Assembly: GCF_018294505.1 (NCBI RefSeq)
Contig: NC_057794.1
Location: forward strand, 189,257,064-189,321,063
DNA from: Triticum aestivum
Lineage: Eukaryota > Streptophyta > Magnoliopsida > Poales > Poaceae
Direction: 5' to 3'
DNA: 64,000 bases
Notes under the pieces: model-generated
What the model saw: only the letters and a program-made list of their open reading frames with translations
Databases searched by the model: none
Told to the model about the DNA's origin: nothing
Program-made: the position numbers and the translations under genes
Shown: one piece after another, positions 32,049 through 44,593 of the stretch
Position numbering within the stretch: position 1 is the first letter of the stretch
Layout: each line of letters begins with the position of its first letter

Positions 32049-35000
32049 TCATTCAAGAATCACATCCTTGGTACATTCATCCGCCACAAGGCGGGCACCT
32101 GTAAGAACATCCTTGTAGTAGTTCTCGGGCTTGTGATGCTCCTTCCCCGGCGGCGACCCGTCCTTCACAAGCTTCTCACCGTCCAGCTTACCCCAGTGCA
32201 CCTTTGCACGGGCAAGGGCCCGACGGGCACCTTCGATGCAGACGGAGCGCTTGATGACCTCGAGCCTCGGACAGGCCTCCACCAGCCGCCGCACCAGCCC
32301 GAAATAGCTCCCAGGCAGGGCCTCTCCGGGCCACAGCCGAACTATGAAGCCCTTCATGGCCTGTTCGGCCGCCTTGTGGAGCTCGACCAGCTATTTCAGC
32401 TGGTCACTCAAAGGCACAGGGTGTCCGGCCTTAGAATACTGAGACCAGAACACCTTCTCCGTCAAGCTGCCCTCTTCAGCTCGGTAGAATGCGGCGGCAT
32501 CGGATACGCTGCGGGGAAGATCTGTGAATGCCCCTGGAGAGCTCCGGATTCGGGTAAGTAACAAGTAGTGTACTTTTATATTTCTGCTTTGCATGAAGAA
32601 TGCCTTACCCACTGCTATCTTCCTCATCTCCTCTGACTCTTGGAGGGCCTTTTGGGCTTCGGCCTTGGCAGACTTGGCAGTCTCAAGGGCCTTCGCGAGC
32701 TCGGATGCTTGCGCCTTTGACTCAAGCTCCAAACTCTCATGTTTTTTCATGAGAGCCTGAAGCTCTTGCTGCACCTCGCCGACCTGAGCCCCAAGTCTGT
32801 CTCGCTCGGTGCGCTCCGTGGCCATTTTCTTTTCGGCCTCAGACAGCGCCTGCTTAAGGGTCGCCACCTCAGTCGTGGCCCCTACAATAAGCAGTACAAT
32901 CCTGTTAATTTTTTCTTGCAATCATGCCTTTTTATAGGAACTTTTTCTGTAAGGTATTTCTTACCTTCTTTCTCCTCGAGCTGCCACTTGGCAAGGCCGA
33001 GCTCTTGCTCGGTCCGCTCGAGGTCCTGCTTCAGGACACCCACCTCCGCAGTCAGTGCGGTGGTGGATAGCAGCGAAGCCTGCATACGCATATTGACTCT
33101 TTTTGTTAGACTCCTACGAAATTTAATAGATCCTCTATTCGGCTTTTCTTTCCGAATGCCAAACAGAGCATCAGGGGCTACTGTCTATGCGGTAATATTT
33201 TTACATATTTTTACTTACCTCGAAGCCTGTTAGAAGGCTAGCGCAAGCTTCAGTCAGTCCGCTCATGGCGGACTGAACCTTCTGGCTCACTGTACTCATA
33301 ATAGTATGGTGCCCCTCGTCGATGGAGGCGCCGTCAAGCACCTCCAGCAGATTGTCCGGCACCTCCGGTTGGACGGAGGCCGCCGGCTCAGAAGGCTTGC
33401 TCCTCTTGGAAGGAGTTCGCCTACCGCAGTCCGGAACTATGGAAGATTCCGGCGCGGTGTCCGGCACAAAGCCGGATTTGGAGCCCTGGGGGGCCTTATC
33501 CCCTTCACTCCTGGAGTCCGGGAGGTTGCCTTGCGGCTCCTCCGGGACCACCTCCTCCTACCCCAGAGCTTGTCGCGACGCCACTTCGGCATCGTCTGCA
33601 GTGCAGGGGGAGACAGCGGGCGGAACTGAGTTCACGTCCGATGAGTCCAGGGAGCCGCCCAACGATTCGTTGAATTCGGCTTGGGGCGGGCTGCATAATT
33701 ACGTTCGACATTAGGGAAAGCTATGCAACAAAGAAACATCATGAGTTACTCTGATGTTCGAACTTACGATTTCGCCGGACGCTTGGCCCTGTTTGGCCAC
33801 TCCTCTTCGCCCTCTTCGGTGTCGGGAGAGTAGTCCGGCGGAGAGGTCTTCCTTTTCCTAGACCCCTCGGCCTCCCCCGTTGGGGCGGCCTTCCTCTTCT
33901 CTCCTCCCTCCGCTGGGGGGGAGAGTTTTCTTCTTCCTCCTCCTCATTTTCACGGTAAGAGGGCGTCTCGGACTCGTCGGATGATGAGTCCGACACCACC
34001 ACATTACAGGCACTCCTTCGAGTCCCCGTGGTCTTCTTGTTCTTGGCCTTCTTCTCCGGCACCACATAAGCCGCCGGAACCAGCAGCTTCACTAGTACAG
34101 CTGGGGCTGGGTATTCGGGCAGCGGAGCCGGAAAGTTAATCGGTCCGGATATCGCCTGCCAAGCCTGTCAAAGGTAAGGGAGTTTAGATCCCACATAGAG
34201 TCAAACTATGAAGAAAGCTTAACATCCTGTAAAAGGTGAAGATAGCTTACCTCGCTAGCGTGACGCTGCGAGCTGTATCCGCGGTCCTCGGAAGCGGATG
34301 CGGGAGCCTCAGTGCCCTTGAATAGCACCTTCCAGGCATCTTCGTACGTCGTGTCGAAGAGCCTGCTAAGGGTTTGGTGCTGCGCTGGGTCGAACTCCCA
34401 CAGATTAAAATCCCGTTGTTGGCACGGGAGGATCCGGCGGACGAGCATAACCTGGATTACATTAACAAGCCGGATTGGCTTGTTCACCAGGGACTGGATG
34501 CATGTTTGCAATCCGGTCACCTCTTTTTCGTCACCCCATGACAGGCCCGTCTCTTTCCAGGACATAAGCTGCGTGGGGGGTCCGGATCAGAACTCGGGGG
34601 CTGCGGTCCATTTCGGATTGCGTGGCTCGGTGATGTAAAACCACCCAGATTGCCACCCCTTTAGGGTCTCCACAAAAGAGCCCTTGAACCATAGGACGTT
34701 GGCCATCTTGCCCGCCATGGCGCCTCCGCACTACGCTTGGCTGCCGCGCACCACCTTGGGCTTGATGTTGAAGGTCTTGAGCCAGAGGCCGAAATGAGGG
34801 CGGACGCGGAGGAAAGCCTCGCACACGACGATAAATGCCGAGATGTTGAGGATGAAGTTCGGGGCCAGATCGTGGAAATCCAGGCCGTAGTAGAACATGA
34901 GCCCCCGGACAAATGGGTGGAGTGGAAAACCCAGTCCGCGGAGGAAGTGGGGGAGAAATACTACCCTCTCATGGGGCCTTGGGGTGGGGAGAAGCTGCCC

Positions 35001-35114
35001 CTTTTCGGGAAGCCGGTGCGCGATGTCCTTGGACAGGTATCCGGCCTTCCTTAGCTTATTGACTTGGCCCTCCGTAGCGGAGGAGACCATCCACTTGCCT
35101 GCCGCTCCGGACAT
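32049..35114 (-). pseudogene. Antisense multi-exon gene of element F (Transposase_28-like)
   Basis: Reads opposite to gag. Exons by splice consensus: 35114-34251 (MSGAAGKWMV; PF04195-like block with LPHFLRGLGF, MFYYGLDFHDLAP, FGLWLKTFNIKP), 34164-33768 (basic/acidic, with a SDSSSDESE tract), 33690-33219, 33079-32966 (coiled coil, LKQDLERTEQELGLAKWQLE), 32881-32609 (coiled coil) and about 32555-32049, ending with RSVCIEGARRALARAK. All five donors are GTAAG and acceptors end in AG after TGAC, ATGC or TTGT. Stops at 34731, near 34617 and at 32391 break it. The gene matches the plus-strand gene of G in domain order and several donor positions. Function unknown; a nuclear or particle role cannot be chosen from sequence. 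Confidence 0.7.
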
Positions 35115-35656
35115 TGCTGGAGAAGGCTGAGGTGGGAAGTGCGGGCTTGGGCGCTGGAGCTCGAGTGCGTAGGAGATGGATAGGTAAAGGAGGAAGAAGG
35201 CGTAGGTAAAAAGATGGATCCTTATCCCCTTATATGGGCGGATACGGTTGTGCATCCCCACCAGCCTAGTAAAACTCGCTTGCCTCCCAAGTGCTATGAT
35301 AAATGGCGCGGTTGGGTTACCCACGTTCGTATTGATGAGAATCCCGTAAAGGGAGTACACGATCTCTGCTTTGACAAGACGTGCCAAGGAAACTACCTCG
35401 CAAAACATGCTGAGGTGGAAAAGTAAAAACGATTCGAGTAAAGGACTTGGCCGTAGTGTGATGACACACTGCGGAATACGTCAGCAATTTTGATTTGTGT
35501 TAATATTATTCTCTCTATGGCGATATGTGGAAGCTTATTTTGCAGAGCCGAACATTACTCTTGGTGTTTACAATCTTCTATGAAGGACTTGGAGGAGGAA
35601 CCCGTCTTGCAATGCCAAAGACAATTTGCGCGCCGGACTCGTCGTCATTGAAGCCT
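35115..35656 (-). promoter_or_regulatory. 5' flank of the antisense gene of F
   Basis: A CATATAAGG box (35229-35237, minus strand) lies about 115 bp before the ATG at 35114. No other feature is seen up to the polypurine tract. A promoter role is inferred, supported by a similar box in G. Confidence 0.4.
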
Positions 35657-35670
35657 GGTTCAGGGGCTAC
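35657..35670 (+). other. Polypurine tract of element F
   Basis: GGTTCAGGGGCTAC immediately before the 3' LTR, identical to that of G in element sense (1389-1402). Confidence 0.8.
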
Positions 35671-36155
35671 TGAGGGAGTCCTGGATTAGGGGGTGTTCGG
35701 GTAGCCAGACTATACCTTCAGCCGGACTCCTGGACTATGAAGATACAAGATTGAAGACTTCATCCCGTGTCCGGATGGGACTTTCCTTGGCGTGGAAGGC
35801 AAGCTTGGCGATGCGGATATTCAAGATCTCCTACCATTGTAACCGACTCTGTGTAACCCTAACCCTATCCGGTGTCTATATAAACCTGAGGGTTGTAGTC
35901 CGTAGGCGATCAACTCCATATACACCAATCATACCATAGGCTAGCTTCTAGGGTTTAGCCTCCTTGATCTCGTGGTAGATCTACTCTTGTACTACCCATA
36001 TCATCAATATTAATCAAGCAGGACGTAGGGTTTTACCTCCATCAAGAGGGCCCGAACCTGGGTAAAACATCGTGTTCCCTGCCTCTTGTTACCATCCGGC
36101 CTAGGCGCACAGTTCGGGACCCCCTACCCGAGATCCGCCGGTTTTGACACCGACA
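35671..36155 (+). mobile_element. Element F 3' LTR
   Basis: 485 bp, same length as the 5' LTR, ends CACCGACA. Followed by the CTACC duplication (36156-36160) and the LTR of E. Confidence 0.93.
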
Positions 36156-36160
36156 CTACC

Positions 36161-37706
36161 TCTTGAGCTTGCGTTGTATTTCCCCGAAGAGGAAGGTATG
36201 ATGCAGTAGAGTAGCGTAAGTATTTCCCTCAGTTTTTGAGAACCAAGGTATCAATCCAGTAGGAGGCCACGCTTAAGTCCCTCGTACCTACACAAAACGA
36301 TAGCTACTCGCAACCAACACGATTAGGGGTTGTCAATCCCTTCATGGTCACTTACGAGAGTGAGATCTGATAGATATAATATTCTTGGTATTTTTGGTAT
36401 AAAGATGCAAAGTAAAAAGTAAAAGGCAAAGCAAATAGCAAAGCAAGATTAAAGTGATGATGAGAATAGACCCGGGGGCCATAGGTTTCACTAGTGGCTT
36501 CTCTCAAGAGCATAAGTATTCTACGGTGGGTGGACAAATTACTGTTGAGCAATTGACAGAATTGAGCATAGTTATGAGAATATCTAGGCATGATCATATA
36601 TATAGGCATCACGTCCGTGACAAGTAGACCAAAACGATTCTGCATCTACTACTATTACTCCACTCATCGACCGCTATCCAGCATGCATCTAGAGTATTAA
36701 GTTAAAAACAGAGTAACACCTTAAGCAAGATGACATGATGTAGAGAGATAAATTCATGCAATATGAAATAAACCCATCTTGTTATCCTCGATGGCAATGA
36801 TGCAATACGTGCCTTGCTGCCCCTTCTGTCACTGGGAAAGGACACCGCAAGATCGAACCCAAAGCTAAGCACTTCTCCCATGGCAAGAACTACCAATCTA
36901 GTTGGCGAAGCCAAACGGATAAGTCGAAGAGACTTGCAAAGATAACCAATCATTCATAAAAGAATTCAGAGAAGATTCAAATATTATTCATAGATAAACT
37001 TGATCAAAAACCCACAATTCACCGGTCTCAACAAACACACTGCAAAAAGGAGATTACATCGAATAGATCTCCACAATAGAGGGGGAGAACTTTGTATGGA
37101 GATCCAAAAAGAGAGAAGAAGCCATCTAGCTACTAACTATGGACCCGAAGGTCTGATGTAAACTACTCACACTTCATTGGAGGGGCTATGATGATGTAGA
37201 AGCCCTCCGTGATGACGGCCCTCTTCCGACGGAGCTCCGGAACAGGCCCCAAGATGGGATCTCATGGATACAGAAAGTTGCGGCGGTGTTATTAGGTTTT
37301 TGGCTGCTGTTCTGATTGTTTGGCGGTATGTAGCTATATATAGGAGGAAGGAGTACGTCGGTGGAGCACCAAGGGGCCCACGAGGCAGGGGGCGCGCCCT
37401 AGGGGGGGCGCCCCCACCCTCGTGACCGCCTCTTTGACTCCTTGGAGTAGGGTCCAAGTCTCTTGGATCACGTTCGGTGAGAAAATCATGTTCCCAAAGG
37501 TTTTATTCCGTTTGGACTCCGTTTGATATTCCGTTTCTTCGAAACACTAAAATAGGCAAAAAACAACAATTCTGGGCTGGGCCTCCAGTTAATAGGTTAG
37601 TCCCAAAAATAATATAAAAGTGGAAAATAAAGCCCAATATAGTCCAAAACAGTAGATAATATAGCATGGAGCAATCAAAAATTATAGATACGTTGGAGAC
37701 GTATCA
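36161..37706 (-). mobile_element. Element E 5' LTR, segment 2
   Basis: Continues from 27022 after element F and ends GGAGACGTATCA. It shows the undisturbed B target GGGCCCACGAGGCAGGG (37374-37390). Confidence 0.92.
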
Positions 37707-37711
37707 TGGGG

Positions 37712-40033
37712 GTGCCGTGAATCTGACAGAGCTTGTCAAGAATCTTGTTTAGGCCGGATGGTCCTTCTCTACTGCCTTTGAAAGGCTTTTTCCGCTGACC
37801 AGGTTGAGAGCCCCTGAATCCGGCGTTTACTGCCGTGTTATCTGGGCTACCCTCTTTATTTCGATGCTTATTTTTGTTGCGTCATGGTTTTCCATTGCCA
37901 TCCCTGACTTCGGATGTAGTTGGGTCGCTGGTGCTGCTACGGGCCAACCTGCTGTCTTCGCCTGCGCAAAAGCGGGTCATGAGGCTTTTTCGTGGCTGAG
38001 GTGTCTGGCGAGCCATTCGTCTCGGACACTGTATTTAAAAGCTGCTAAGGCTTCAGCGTCCGGACAGTCGACGATTTGGTTCTTCTTGGTGAGGAACCTG
38101 CTCCAAAGCTTTCGGGTGGACTCTCCGGACTGTTGGATTATATGACTTAAATCCTCTGCATCCGGAGGTCGGACATAAGTCCCTTGAAAATTAGCCCAAA
38201 AAGCGTCCTCGAGCTCCTCCTAACTTCCAATTGAGTTTTTGGGGAGGCTTTTCAGCCAGTGCCGAGCTGGCCCTTTAAGATTGAGGGGCAAGTATTTAAT
38301 GGCATGGAGATCGTCTCCGCGAGCCATATGAATATGGAGGATAAAGTCCTCGACCCAGACTCCAGGGTCTGTGGTCCTGTTGTACGCCTCTATGTTCACT
38401 GGTTTGAATCCTTCTAGGAATTCGTGATCCAGCACCTCATCGGTGAAACATAAGGGGTGTGCGGCACCCCTGTATTGGGATATGCCATTGGGTTCGGACG
38501 GTTGTAGTATTCGGTTTTGATTTTGTGCCAAAGCGCGCTTCCTAGATCCATAGATGGATCTGGTCGCGCTGGATTTTTGGCGCAAGTTCTCATGTAGATA
38601 GTGTGTTTAGTTATGTGCGACTTTGTTAGCCGCTCTATCGCGGTCACAAGGTGGTGGATCCGGCCGGTTGGACGTCTCATTTTTCGGCTGTGTGGGCTCT
38701 AAGGCCTCATCGTTGAATTCAAGTAATAGCTTGCGCTTTCGATAGCTATTTGTGCGGTAACTTCCACCATGCTTTGTTTCATTGTCGAGCACTTTGTTCC
38801 ACCTGCCGTTGAGCGTATCTTGTGCGGCCTTAAGCCTTTGCTTATGCTTTTTTAGGCTCCTCGCTATGGCAATAAGCCTTTTGCGGAGGTTCTCTTGCTC
38901 CAAGTTCGTTTCTGGGATGGTGTGTGCATATTCGTCTGGACTGTTTTCCTCCCCAGACGGGGTTTGATGAGGTTTATCCTTGGCGTCGCCGTGTTCGGAC
39001 GCCGGATCTGCACTGTGTCGCTGTTTGCGTCTTGATCGTGCTCTGGCAGTGGGGCGGCGCAGTCATCGTTTCTTCTAGAGTTGACTGGGCTGCTATTTCC
39101 TCTTGCGCTGTTATCTTTGTTTTTGCTATGGCAGGACTTAGAGCTGCGCCACTGATGTCGGCGCTTGGGTTGCTTGGAGGGGGGATGCTCCGCTATCTCT
39201 TCTCCATTGCCCTCTTTGGGTGTATCCACCATGTATATGTCATGTGATGAAGTGGTTGTCCGGCGCCCTGTGGGTGCTGGTTCCTGTTTGTCTCTTGTAT
39301 CTTTATTCATATCGTCGATGTCTTCGGAGTCGAAGTTAAGCATGTCGGTTAAGTCGTCGACAGTGGCTACCAAGTGGGTGGTGGGTGGGCAGCGAATTTC
39401 TTCATTGTCCGCATCCCATTCTAGCCGAACATAGTTCGGCCAAGGTTCTCCTGACAGGGAGAGAGACCTTAATGAATTTAGCAAATCGCTGAAAGGCGAG
39501 TGCTGAATGATATCCGCGGAGGTGAACTCCATGATCGGCGCCCACTCGGGCTCGACGAGCACGGATATAAGCGGCTCGGAGTCCGTGGCCGGGGGTGAAT
39601 CCAGTGGTTCGGCAACACGGCTCTTGTAAGGGGTGAAGTCAGCGTCTGGCTCTATCACCGCTGAGAGCGCGGCCTCCGTGGTGGGGTCTATCCCTCCGCT
39701 CTCGGATGGCGCGATTTGCTCCGGATTGACAGCTGGAGTAGTTTCATATGCGATCTCCCGCATACTGTCCCACGGCAGAGTTATGTCATGCTCGTCGTGA
39801 CTGTGTGGCACACCTGACATGAGCTCGAATCCGTCGAAGATCAAGTTTCCGCGGATATCGCCCGCGTAGTTCAAGTTTCTGAATCTGACCTGATGGCTAG
39901 GGGCATAGCTCTCGATCTGCTCCAGATGGCCAAGCGAATTGGCCCGCAGTGCGAAGCCGCTGAATACAAAGATCTGTCCGGGGAGGAAAACCTCACCCTG
40001 GACCGCATTGTTACCGATGGTCGAAGGAGCCAT
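37712..40033 (-). pseudogene. Element G gag, N-terminal part
   Basis: The ATG at 40033 opens MAPSTIGNNAVQGEVFLPGQ and a frame of nearly 390 residues to 38864, with GQIFVFSGFALRANSLGHLE and an acidic middle (DDLTDMLNFDSEDIDDMNKD). A frameshift leads to 38903-38607 (coiled coil, RKRLIAIARSLKKHKQRLKA) and then to 38585-38220 with the gag core (DFILHIHMARGDDLHAIKYL). A Trp codon has become a stop near 38218; similarity to F continues to the insertion point of E at 37711, just before the zinc-binding motif. The 3' part is at 6530-7293. Confidence 0.82.
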
Positions 40034-40061
40034 CAAACCTTATGGCGACGGCAAAGTGGAA

Positions 40062-40080
40062 CTCTCAATGAAAGCACCAA
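40062..40080 (-). other. Primer-site region of G
   Basis: In element sense TTGGTGCTTTCATTGAGAG follows the 5' LTR, identical to F (27508-27526). Confidence 0.6.
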
Positions 40081-40552
40081 TGTCGGTGTCAAAACCGGCG
40101 GATCTCAGGTAGGGGGTCCCGAACTGTGCGTCTAAGGCGGATGGTAACAGGAAGCAGGGGACATGATGTTTACCCAGGTTCGGGCCCTCTTGATGGAGGT
40201 TATACCCTATGTCCTGCTTGATTGTTCTTGATGATATGAGTATTACAAGAGTTGATCTACCACGAGATCAGAGAGGCTAAACCCTAGAAGCTAGCCTATG
40301 GTATAATTGTATGTTGTCCTACGGACTAAAACCCCCCGGTTTATATAGACACCGGAGGGGGCTAGGGTTACACAAGGTCGGCTACAAGGGAGGAGATTTA
40401 CATATCAGTATTTCCTAGCTTGCATTCCACGCCAAAGAGAGTCCCATCCGGACATGGGACGAAGTCTTCAATCTTGTATCTTCATAGTCCAACAGTCCGG
40501 CCAAAGGATATAGTCCGGCTGTCCGGAGACCCCCTAATCCAGGACTCCCTCA
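40081..40552 (-). mobile_element. Element G 5' LTR
   Basis: 472 bp, TGTCGGTGTCAAAACC to GGACTCCCTCA, with a TATA box (40340-40347, minus strand). About 25 differences from 917-1388. Confidence 0.92.
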
Positions 40553-40557
40553 ACGAA

Positions 40558-41690
40558 TAATTATGAGAATATCTAGGTATGATCATGTATATAGGCATCA
40601 CGTCCGTGACAAGTAGACCGACTCCTGCCTGCATCTACTACTATTACTCCACACATCGACCGCTATCCAGCATGCATCTAGAGTATTAAGTTCATAAGTA
40701 TGGAGTAATGCCTTAAGCAAGATGACATGATGTAGAGGGATAAACTCATGCAATATGATATAAACCCCATCTTTTTATCCTCAATGGAAACAATACAATA
40801 CGTGTCGTTTCCTTTCTGTCACTGGGATCAAGCACCGCAAGATTGAACCCAAAGCTAAGCACTTCTCCCATTGCAAGAAAGATCAATCTAGTAGGCCAAA
40901 CCAAACTGATAACTCGAAGAGACTTGCAAAGATAACCAATCATACATAAAAGAATTCAGAGAAGATTCAAATATTGTTCATAGATAGTCTTGATCATAAA
41001 CCCAAATTCATCGAATCTTGACAAACACACTGCAAAAGAAGATTACATTGAATAGATCTCCAAGAGAATTGAGGAGAACTTTGTATTGAGATCCAAAGAG
41101 AGAGAAGAATCCATCTAGCTAATAACTATGGACTCAAAGGTCTGAGGTGAACTACTCACACATCATCGGAGGGGCCATGGAGTTGATGTAGAGGCCCTCC
41201 GTGATCAATGCCCCCTCCGGCGGAGCTCCAGAAAAGGCCCCAAGATGGGATCTCTTGGGTACAGAAGGTTGTGGCGGTGGAAATAGGGTTTCATGGTGCT
41301 GCTGGATGTTTTCAGGGTACGTAGGTATATATAGGAGGAAGAAGTAGGTCGGTGGAGCCACGAGGGGGAGGGTGCGCCCATGGGGGTAGGCGCGCCCCCT
41401 GCCTCATGGCCTCCTTGTTGGTTGCTTGACATCCACTCCAAGTCCTCTGGATCACGTTTGTTCCAAAAATCAAGCTCCCGAAGGTTTCATTCCGTTTGGA
41501 CTCCGTTTGATATTCCTTTTCTGCGAAACACTGAAATAGGCAAAAAACAACAATTTGGGTTGGGCCTCCGGTTAATAGGTTAGTCCCAAAAATAATTTAA
41601 AAGTGTAAAATAAAGCCCATTAACATCCAAAATCGATAATATAATAGCATGGAACAATAAAAAAATTATAGATACGTTGCAGACGTATCA
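40558..41690 (-). mobile_element. Element A 3' LTR, segment 2
   Basis: Continues from 916 after element G (ACGAA duplication at 40553-40557) and ends GCAGACGTATCA at 41690. Parallels 45707-46839. Confidence 0.92.
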
Positions 41691-41704
41691 GCATCCCCAA
41701 GCTT
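41691..41704 (-). other. Polypurine tract of element A
   Basis: In element sense AAGCTTGGGGATGC adjoins the 3' LTR start TGATACGTC. Confidence 0.8.
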
Positions 41705-44593
41705 AATTCCTGCTCGTCCTTGAGTAGGTAAATGATAAAAACATAATTTTTGATGTGGAATGCTTTCTAGAATATTCTTCAATGTATTTTTCTCTATTGT
41801 GGTATGAATGTTCAGATCCTAAAGATTCAATATAAAAGTTTATTATTGACATAAAAATAGTAATACTCCAAGTATGCTAATCAAGCAATTATGTCTTATC
41901 AAAATACCATAGCCAAAGAAAACTTATCCCTACAAAGTCATATAGTTTGGCCATGCTTCATTTTCGTCACACAAAATGCTCTCATCATGCACAACCCTGA
42001 TGACAAGCCAAGCAATTGTTTCATACTTAGCCTTTTCAAACTCTTTCAACTTTTACGCAATATATGAGCGCGAGCCATGGACATAGCACTATGGGTGGAA
42101 TAGAATATGATGATTGAGGTTGTGTGAGAAGACAAAAAGGGAGAAAGTCTCACATTGACGCGGCTAATCAATGGCTATGGATATGCCCACCAATTTATGT
42201 CAATGCAAGGAGTAGGGATTGCCATGCAACGAATGAACTAGAGCTATAAATATATGAAAGCACATCAAAGAAACTAAGTGGGTGTGCATCCAACTCGCTT
42301 GCTCACGAAGACCTAGGGCATTTGAGGAAGCCCATCATTGGAATATACAAGCCAAGTTCTATAATGAAAAATTCCCACTAGTTTATGGAAGTGATAACAT
42401 AGGAGACTCTCTATCATGAAGATCATGGTGCTACTTTGAAGCACAAGTGTGGAAAAAGGATAATAACATTGTCCCTTCTCTCCTTTTCTCTCTTTTTTAT
42501 TTTTATTTGGGCCTTTTTTTCTTTTGGCCTCTTTTCTCCTTTTTATTTTTTTGTCCGGAGTCTCATCCCGACTTGTGGGGGAATCATAGTCTCCATCATC
42601 CTTTCCTCACTGGGACAATGCTCTAATAATGATGATCATCACACTTCTTTTTTACTTACAACTCAAGAATTATAACTCAATACTTAGAACAAAATATGAC
42701 TCTATGTGAATGCATCTGGCGGTATACCGGGATATGCAATGAATCAAGAGTGACATGTATGAAAAATTATGAATGGTGGCTTTGCCACAAATACGATGTC
42801 AACTACATGATCATGCAAAGCAATATGACAATGATGATGTGTGTCATAATAAATGGAATGGTGGAAAGTTGCATGGCAATATATCTCGGAATGGCTATGG
42901 AAATTCCATAATAGGTAGGTACGGTGGCCGTTTTGAGGAAGATATAAGGAGCCTTATGTGTGATAGAGCGTATCATATCACGGGGTTTGGATGCACCGGC
43001 GAAGTTTGCACCAACTCTCAAGGTGATAAAGGGCAATGCACGGTACCGAAGAGGCTAGCAATGATGGAAGGGTGAGAGTGTGTATAATCCATGGACTCAA
43101 CATTAGTCATAAAGAACTCACATACTTATTGCAAAAATCTATAAGTCATCAAAACCAAGCACTACGCGCATGCTCCTAGGGGGATAGATTGGTAGGAAAA
43201 GACCATCGCTCGTCCCCGACCGCTACTCATAAGGAAAGCAATAAAAGAACACCCCATGCTTCAAATTTGTCACATAATGTTTACCATACGTTCATGCTAT
43301 GGGACTTGCCAACTTCAACACAAGTATTCATCAATTTCATATTTACTCAACTAGCGCACCTCTAATATTACCACCTTTATATCTCAAAACAATCTATCAA
43401 GCATCCAACTTCTCTTAGCATTTAAAATTTATAACCAAAGTGAATTACCATGCTGTTCTAAAGGACTCTCAAAGTGATATAAGTGAAGCATGAGAGATCA
43501 ATTATTTCTATAAAATAGAACCACCGCCGTGCTCTAAAAGATATACGCGAAGCACTAGAGCAAAAATTATCCAACTCAAAAGATATAAGTGAAGCACATA
43601 GAGTATTCTAATAAATTCCAATTCATGTGTGTCTCTCCCAAAAGGTGTGTACAGCAAGGATGATTGTGGTAAACTGAAAAGCAAAGACTCAAATCATACA
43701 AGACGCTCCAGGCAAAACACATATCATGTGGCGAATAAAAATATAGCTCCAAGTAAAGTTATCGATGGACGAAGACGAAAGAGGGGATGCCTTCCGGGGC
43801 ATCCCCAAGCTTAGGCTTTTGGTTGTCCTTGGATTTTACCTTGGGGTGCCTTGGGCATCCCAAAGTTTAGGTTGTTGACACTCCTTGTTCCATAATCCAT
43901 CAAATCTTTACCCAAAACTTGAAAACTTCACAACACAAAACTTAAAAGAAAATCTTCGTGAGCTCCGTTAGTAAAAGAAAAGAAACCACCACTTCAAGGT
44001 ACTGTAATGAACTCATTCTTTATTTATATTGGTGTTAAACCTACTTTATTCCAACTTTTATATGGTTCATAAACTCTATTACTAGCCATAGATTCATCAA
44101 AATAAGCAAACACCACACGAAAAATAGAATCTGTCAAAAACATAACAGTCTGTAGTAATCTGTAGGTTTCGAATAATTGTGGAACCCCCAAAATTCTAAA
44201 ATAAATAGCTGGACGTGAGAAATTTACCTATTAATCATCTGCAAAAATAATTAACTAAATAGAACTCTCCAGTAAAAAATGGTAGCAATTCTCGTGAGCT
44301 CTAAAGTTTTTGTTTTTTACAGCAAGATCAAAAAGACTTCCCCCAAGTCTTCCCAATGGTTCTACTTGGCAAAAACACTAATTAAACACAAAAAACACAA
44401 CCAAAACAGAGGCTAGATAAATTATTTATTACTAAACAGGAACAAAAAGCAAGGAATAAAAATAAAATTGGGTTGCCTCCCAACAAGCGCTATCATTTAG
44501 CGCCCCTAGCTAGGCATAAAAGCAAGGATAGATCTAGGTATTATTATCTTTGGTATTTATCTTTTTAATGGAGTTATGCTCGAATCCGGGAGG
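41705..44593 (-). other. Non-coding internal region of element A
   Basis: No pol-like frame. Homologous to 23081-25930 of E. It includes a conserved plus-strand ORF at 42773-43075 (100 residues, parallel to 24125-24400) and two 42-bp repeat units (43536-43609). Confidence 0.75.
43536..43609. repeat. 42-bp tandem repeat, two copies, element A
   Basis: Units 43536-43577 and 43578-43609 (partial) match the three-unit array of E at 24906-25021. Confidence 0.75.

Larger units (their letters stand above)
27023..36155 (+). mobile_element. Element F: Fatima-type TAT-clade non-autonomous retrotransposon
   Basis: 9133-bp plus-strand element with LTRs of 485 bp each (27023-27507 and 35671-36155), differing at about 11 sites by eye (2.3%), and a perfect CTACC duplication. 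It contains a gag-protease region (27555-30835), a spacer without RT or integrase, and a six-exon gene on the opposite strand (35114-32049). Same layout as element G, so the non-autonomous form is a lineage and not a single deletion. Confidence 0.93.
7299..37706 (-). mobile_element. Element E: Athila-clade non-autonomous retrotransposon, holding B and F
   Basis: Minus-strand element related to A. The 3' LTR is 7299-8541 plus 22745-23065 (split by B); the 5' LTR is 27016-27022 plus 36161-37706 (split by F). It has the same tRNA-Asp primer site as A at 26987-27004, a polypurine tract at 23066-23080 and about 3.95 kb of internal DNA with one broken gag-like ORF and no pol. LTR divergence is about 4% over the first 400 bp by eye. 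Confidence 0.9.
917..40552 (-). mobile_element. Element G: Fatima-type TAT-clade non-autonomous retrotransposon, holding E, B and F
   Basis: Both LTRs are 472 bp, at 917-1388 (3') and 40081-40552 (5'), about 5% divergent by eye (25 differences). On the minus strand it encodes gag (40033 to 37712) and gag-protease (7293 to 6530); on the plus strand a separate spliced gene (1938-4928). Only about 1.6 kb, of which 402 bp is a MITE, separates the two, too little for RT and integrase. The LTR start TGTCGGTGTCAAAACC is that of the Fatima family as I remember it. Confidence 0.9.
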
